Source of the DNA: Bosea sp. NBC_00550
GTDB taxonomy: Bacteria > Pseudomonadota > Alphaproteobacteria > Rhizobiales > Beijerinckiaceae
Direction: 5' to 3'
Assembly (NCBI RefSeq): GCF_026020075.1
Contig: NZ_CP102772.1
Span: 2,480,001 to 2,544,000 of the forward strand
DNA length: 64,000 nucleotides
How positions within the stretch are numbered: the stretch's first letter is position 1; every line of letters starts with the position of its first letter. Of the stretch, positions 60,396 to 64,000 are shown in pieces. The notes under the pieces were generated by a model. It made no database searches. It saw only the letters and a program-made list of their open reading frames with translations, and was not told the DNA's origin. The position numbers and the translations under genes were made by a program.

Positions 60396-61721
60396 ATGCC
60401 GGCGCCACTGTTCGAAATCGAAACCAGCCCCGCTTTGCCGGAGAGTGCCGATGTCGTGGTCATCGGCGGCGGCATCGTCGGAGTCTGCGCCGGCTACTAT
60501 CTCGCGCGCCGCGGCCTGAAGGTCGCTCTCGTCGAGAAGGGCCGCATCGGCGCCGAACAGTCGAGCCGCAACTGGGGCTGGTGCCGCCAGCAGAATCGAG
60601 ACGCCCGCGAACTGCCGATGGCGACGGAAAGCCTCACGCTTTGGGATCGCCTGGCAGGAGATATCGGCGAGGATTTGGGTTTTCGTCGTTGCGGTCTGCT
60701 TTATTTGAGCGACGACGACGCACAGCTCGCCGGCTGGGCGAAGTGGCGCGATTTCGCGGTCGGCGAAGGCGTCGTCACCCATATGCTCTCGTCCGACGAA
60801 GCCTCGGCTCGCGGCAGCGCGACCGGCAGGCGCTGGAAGGGTGGCGTATTCTCGCCGACGGACGGCACGGCCGATCCCGTCCGAGCCGCCCCGATGATCG
60901 CGCGCGGCATCCTCAAGGCAGGCGGCAGCGTGCATCAATTCTGCGCCGCGCGCGGCATCGAGACGGAGGGCGGGCGCGTCTCGGCCGTGGTGACGGAAAA
61001 AGGCACGATCCGCACCACGACGATGGTACATGCCGGCGGCGCCTGGGCCTCCTCCTTCCTCAACCAATACGGCATCCGCTTTCCGCAATCCTCGGTGCGC
61101 CAGTCGATCATGTCTGTCTCGCCTGGGGTGATTGGTCTTCCCGATGCGCTGCACACCGACGAGATATCGGTGACGCGTCGCAGCAACGGCGGCTACACAC
61201 TGTCGATCAGTGGCAGGGCCCGCGTCGACCCCACGCCGCAGCAACTGCGCTTCGCCCGGCAGTTCGTGCCGATGTTCCTGCGGCGCTGGCGCAGCCTCGC
61301 CATCGGCGGGCTCGAAGGCTGGAAGGCCGGCCACGAGACTCTCGGTCGCTGGAAGCTCGACGCACCGACCCCGATGGAGGCGAACCGCATCCTCGATCCG
61401 ACGCCCGATCCGCGCCAGATCGCAGAGACCCATGCCCGCGCCCAGCGCCTGCTTCCGAGCCTCAAATCCGTGCCGGTCGCGGCGCGCTGGGCCGGCTATA
61501 TCGATTCGACACCGGACGGCGTGCCCGCCATCGGCGAACTCGCTGGCCTGCCCGGCTTCATCCTCGCGGCGGGGTTCAGCGGCCATGGCTTCGGGATCGG
61601 CCCGGGCGCCGGCCATATGATCGCGGATATCGTCACCAGCGCGAAGCCGATCGTCGATCCCACTCCCTACAGGCCCGAGCGACTGGAGGGTTCCGCCTTC
61701 GGGAAGGTGGCGGAATTCTAG
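60396..61721 (+). CDS. FAD-dependent amine/amino-acid oxidase (DAO family)
   Basis: A 441-residue flavoprotein. The FAD motif VVVIGGGIVGVCAGYYLARRGLKVALVEKG is at residues 20-49, followed by QSSRNWGWCRQQNRDARELP, characteristic of a rhizobial D-amino-acid-dehydrogenase-like subgroup. VHAGGAWASSF is in the middle and LAAGFSGHGFGIGPGAGHMIADI near the end. AAGGGAGA precedes ATG 60396. It shares the divergent promoter with the Lrp regulator, and an amino-acid ABC importer follows 144 bases on, so its substrate is probably an imported amino acid or amine. Confidence 0.85.
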   Translation: MPAPLFEIETSPALPESADVVVIGGGIVGVCAGYYLARRGLKVALVEKGRIGAEQSSRNWGWCRQQNRDARELPMATESLTLWDRLAGDIGEDLGFRRCGLLYLSDDDAQLAGWAKWRDFAVGEGVVTHMLSSDEASARGSATGRRWKGGVFSPTDGTADPVRAAPMIARGILKAGGSVHQFCAARGIETEGGRVSAVVTEKGTIRTTTMVHAGGAWASSFLNQYGIRFPQSSVRQSIMSVSPGVIGLPDALHTDEISVTRRSNGGYTLSISGRARVDPTPQQLRFARQFVPMFLRRWRSLAIGGLEGWKAGHETLGRWKLDAPTPMEANRILDPTPDPRQIAETHARAQRLLPSLKSVPVAARWAGYIDSTPDGVPAIGELAGLPGFILAAGFSGHGFGIGPGAGHMIADIVTSAKPIVDPTPYRPERLEGSAFGKVAEF

Positions 61722-61864
61722 CGGCCGCCCTACCCGGATCGGGCCGCATAAGTCCGTCTTATGGGTTCGACACGAATTCGTCTTGTCGCTCGCTCCGGCA
61801 GGTACGGATGCTGCATAGCCTGGTCCGGATAACCGGGTGTCCACGAAGCAAAAAGGGGAACGGG

Positions 61865-62611
61865 ATGATCGGGTTCAGAACAACGGTTGCGGCGCTCGGT
61901 ATGATGGTCGCTGCTGCGACCGCGCAGGCGCAGACGGTCTACAAGGTTGGCTCGACACCCACCGGCACGCCCTTCACCTTCCTCGACGCGAAAACCAACA
62001 CCATCCAGGGCATGATGGTCGATGTCATCGAGGAGATCGGCAAGGATGCCGGCTTCAAGGTCGAGATTCAGCCGATGCAGTTCTCGACGCTGATCGCATC
62101 CCTGACCTCCGGCAAGATCGATATCATTTCCGCCGCCATGTACGGCTCCCCTGAGCGCGCCAAGGTCGTGGACTTCAGCCAGGACGTCTACGCCTATGGC
62201 GAGGGTCTGGTGGTCCAGTCCGGCGACGCCAAGGAATATGCCGGCTTCGAGGACCTCAAGGGCAAGAAGGTCGGCGGCCAGATCGGCACGCGCTATATCG
62301 ACGCCCTCAAGGCATCGGGCGCACCGGCCGAGGTGAACGCCTATGACAGCCTGCCCGACATCCTGCGCGACGTTTCCAATGGCCGCCTCGATGCCGGTAT
62401 CGGCGACTATCCGATCCTGGCCTACAACCTCGCGCAGGGGCGCTTCCCGCAGTTGCGGCTGGTCAAGTCCTACAAGCCGTCGGTGCCCGGCCCGATCAAT
62501 ATCGCCGTCAAGCAGGGCAATGCCGAGCTGCTGGCGAAGATCAATACCAGCCTTGCGAACATGAAGAAGGATGGCCGCTTCGACACGATCCTGAAGAAGT
62601 GGGGTCTCTGA
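61865..62611 (+). CDS. Polar amino-acid ABC binding protein (family 3)
   Basis: A 248-residue periplasmic protein with a Sec signal (TTVAALGMMVAAATAQA) and the SBP_bac_3 pattern: YKVGSTPTGTPFTFLDAKTN, IQGMMVDVIEEIGKDAGF, PMQFSTLIASLTSGKIDIISAAMYGSPERAKVVDFS, and GRLDAGIGDYPILAY. Ligands of this class are amino acids, opines or ectoine-type compounds. AAGGGGAA precedes ATG 61865. Confidence 0.92.
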   Translation: MIGFRTTVAALGMMVAAATAQAQTVYKVGSTPTGTPFTFLDAKTNTIQGMMVDVIEEIGKDAGFKVEIQPMQFSTLIASLTSGKIDIISAAMYGSPERAKVVDFSQDVYAYGEGLVVQSGDAKEYAGFEDLKGKKVGGQIGTRYIDALKASGAPAEVNAYDSLPDILRDVSNGRLDAGIGDYPILAYNLAQGRFPQLRLVKSYKPSVPGPINIAVKQGNAELLAKINTSLANMKKDGRFDTILKKWGL

Positions 62612-62639
62612 GCGCGCTCGATATCATCCACATCCAGCC

Positions 62640-63296
62640 ATGACGCATTTTCTCAGCCAGGTTCCAACGTACCTGCCGATCCTGATGCAGGGAGTTTACC
62701 TCACTCTGCTGGTCACGCTCGGCGCCTTCGTCCTCGCGACGGCGCTGGGCCTGGTCTGGGCCTTCATGCGGGTGAGCGGCATCGCGCCGCTCGCCTGGAC
62801 GGCGCGCACGATCATCGTGATCGTGCGCGGTATCCCCGGCATCGTCACCCTGTTCTACATCTACTTCGTGCTGCCGGATCTCGGCCTGTCGCTGAGCGCC
62901 GTGCAGGCCGCCATCATCGGCCTCGGCATCGCCTATTCGCCCTACATGGCCGAGGTCTTCCGCGCCGGCATCGAGGCGATCGACCGCGGGCAGACGGAGG
63001 CCGCTTTGTCGATCGGCATGGGCTGGGGCCTGTTGATGCGGCGCGTCGTCCTGCCCCAGGCGATCCGCGTGGCGCTGCCTCCCTATGGCAGCACCATGAT
63101 CATGCTGCTGAAGGATTCCTCGCTCGCCTCGACGATCACCGTCGCCGAGCTCTCGCTGCAGGGCAAGCTGCTGGCATCCTCCACCTTCGAGAACACCACG
63201 ATCTTCACGATGGTCGCGCTGATCTACCTAGCGATGAGCCTGCCGCTCACCGCGTTCAACGGCTGGCTCGAACGACGCATGAGGCAGGCCCGATGA
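62640..63296 (+). CDS. Polar amino-acid ABC permease (HisM/GlnP type)
   Basis: A 218-residue permease: [28 protein letters not shown] at the start, [22 protein letters not shown], and the EAA-like loop [33 protein letters not shown]. It is the only permease in this set, so it may work as a homodimer. It overlaps the ATPase gene by four bases. Confidence 0.92.
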   Translation: MTHFLSQVPTYLPILMQGVYLTLLVTLGAFVLATALGLVWAFMRVSGIAPLAWTARTIIVIVRGIPGIVTLFYIYFVLPDLGLSLSAVQAAIIGLGIAYSPYMAEVFRAGIEAIDRGQTEAALSIGMGWGLLMRRVVLPQAIRVALPPYGSTMIMLLKDSSLASTITVAELSLQGKLLASSTFENTTIFTMVALIYLAMSLPLTAFNGWLERRMRQAR

Positions 63297-64000
63297 GCAT
63301 CATCGAACTGCGCAACATCAGAAAATCTTTCGGCACGCTCGAGGTCATCCACGATGTCTCCTTCTCGGTCGAGAAGGGTGAGGTCGTCTGCATCATCGGA
63401 CCGTCCGGTTCCGGCAAGTCGACGCTCCTGCGCTGTATCAACGGTCTGGAGACCTATCAGGGCGGCGAGATCGCGGTACACGGCGAGCGGGTCAATACCG
63501 GCTCATCCAGCATCCGTCAGGTGCGGACCCGTGTCGCCATGGTTTTCCAGCGCTTCAACCTGTTCCCGCACCGGACAGCGCTGGAAAACGTCGCGGAAGG
63601 CCCGATCTTCGTGAAGAAGGAGCCGCGCGAGGAGGTTCTCGCCCGCTCGCGCGACCTGCTCACCCGTGTCGGGCTCGGCGCCAAGCTGGATGCTTATCCC
63701 GGCCAGCTCTCCGGGGGCCAGCAGCAGCGTGTCGCGATCGCGCGCGCGCTCGGCATGAAGCCCGACGCGATCTTGTTCGACGAGCCGACCTCGGCTCTCG
63801 ATCCGGAGCTCGTCGGCGAGGTCCTTGCCGTTATGCGGTCTCTGGCCGACGAAGGCATGACGATGGTCGTCGTCACCCACGAGATGGGGTTTGCCCGCGA
63901 AGTCGCCGATCGCGTGCTATTTCTGGACGGCGGCGTTCTGGTCGAACAAGGCCCGCCCGACGCAGTGCTGAGCCGGCCGCAACATCCGCGAACGCAGGAT
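63293..64000 (+). CDS. Polar amino-acid ABC ATPase, cut by window end
   Basis: At least 236 residues of a GlnQ/HisP-type ATPase: Walker [10 protein letters not shown] (about 36), Q-loop [11 protein letters not shown], signature [15 protein letters not shown], Walker [14 protein letters not shown], switch [14 protein letters not shown]. Only the last few residues are outside the window. Confidence 0.92.
   Translation, partial: MSIIELRNIRKSFGTLEVIHDVSFSVEKGEVVCIIGPSGSGKSTLLRCINGLETYQGGEIAVHGERVNTGSSSIRQVRTRVAMVFQRFNLFPHRTALENVAEGPIFVKKEPREEVLARSRDLLTRVGLGAKLDAYPGQLSGGQQQRVAIARALGMKPDAILFDEPTSALDPELVGEVLAVMRSLADEGMTMVVVTHEMGFAREVADRVLFLDGGVLVEQGPPDAVLSRPQHPRTQD

Noticed and set aside
60396..62611. 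Interpreting the last genes as an ectoine (eut/doe) cluster
   Set aside because: A family 3 binding protein, a deacylase, an aminotransferase and an Lrp regulator are present, but the ectoine hydrolase (DoeA) itself is not seen.

Overview
The window reads as a chromosome segment of a high-GC alphaproteobacterium, most likely a Hyphomicrobiales (Rhizobiales) relative such as Bosea or Bradyrhizobium. This is an inference from the GC-rich codon use, the rhizobial-type porin, the HdeA-like and RpiR proteins, the many solute-binding ABC systems and the alphaproteobacterial insertion sequences. No rRNA or phylogenetic marker is present, so the genus is a guess.

Layout. (1) 1-7.8 kb: envelope and sugar-nucleotide genes. 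These are a polyprenyl-phosphate glycosyltransferase end, a four-helix EamA/ArnE-like protein, a ManC-type GDP-mannose pyrophosphorylase/isomerase, a ManB-type phosphomannomutase, a porin, and secreted proteins of unknown function. (2) 7.8-23.3 kb: a mobile-DNA graveyard. It holds an IS3 element split by an IS110/IS1111 element, a decayed DNA ligase end, an intact IS1182 element, remnants of an RpiR regulator and a recombinase, an intact serine recombinase next to a degenerate tRNA-like sequence, two paralogous membrane proteins with a TolB/FlgO-like region (one frameshifted), and broken IS3, IS481, IS5 and endolysin genes. (3) 23.3-32.9 kb: an L-arabinose/beta-arabinofuranoside locus. A LacI regulator, a sugar-binding protein, two permeases, a GH127 glycosidase and a MalK/UgpC-type ATPase lie on the minus strand. 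An L-arabinose 1-dehydrogenase-like enzyme and a mutarotase are divergent from them. Two near-identical palindromic operators sit in the divergent promoter. (4) 32.9-34.4 kb: a second IS1182 copy, inverted, with a transposase identical to the first. (5) 34.7-41 kb: an RpiR regulator and a branched-chain-type ABC transporter (binding protein, LivH, LivM, LivG). The LivG frame runs directly into the C-terminus of a phage terminase and livF is absent. After it come inverted repeats and an orphan GroEL tail with its terminator. (6) 41-64 kb: a large amine/omega-amino-acid catabolism region. It has two tandem-GNAT proteins, an ArgE-like deacylase, a 2-hydroxyacid dehydrogenase, a cupin, two aldehyde dehydrogenases, a tartrate/isopropylmalate-type dehydrogenase, two FAD amine oxidases, a class III aminotransferase, two type II HAD hydrolases, a complete Dpp-type ABC importer with a fused double ATPase, an Lrp regulator, and a polar amino-acid ABC importer cut by the window end.

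How the parts work together. The arabinose locus forms a plausible path: import, cleavage of beta-L-arabinofuranosides, mutarotation, then oxidation to arabinonolactone. Lower-pathway genes are not in the window. Region 6 has the enzymes expected for deacylation, oxidative deamination or transamination of an amine, then aldehyde oxidation, with two importers; the substrate cannot be read from sequence. The most unusual signals are the LivG-terminase fusion, the nested IS with a likely bridge-RNA segment, the inverted identical IS1182 pair around the arabinose island, and the paired inverted repeats near 40.5-40.9 kb. I did not find a convincing wholly new defence or mobile system.
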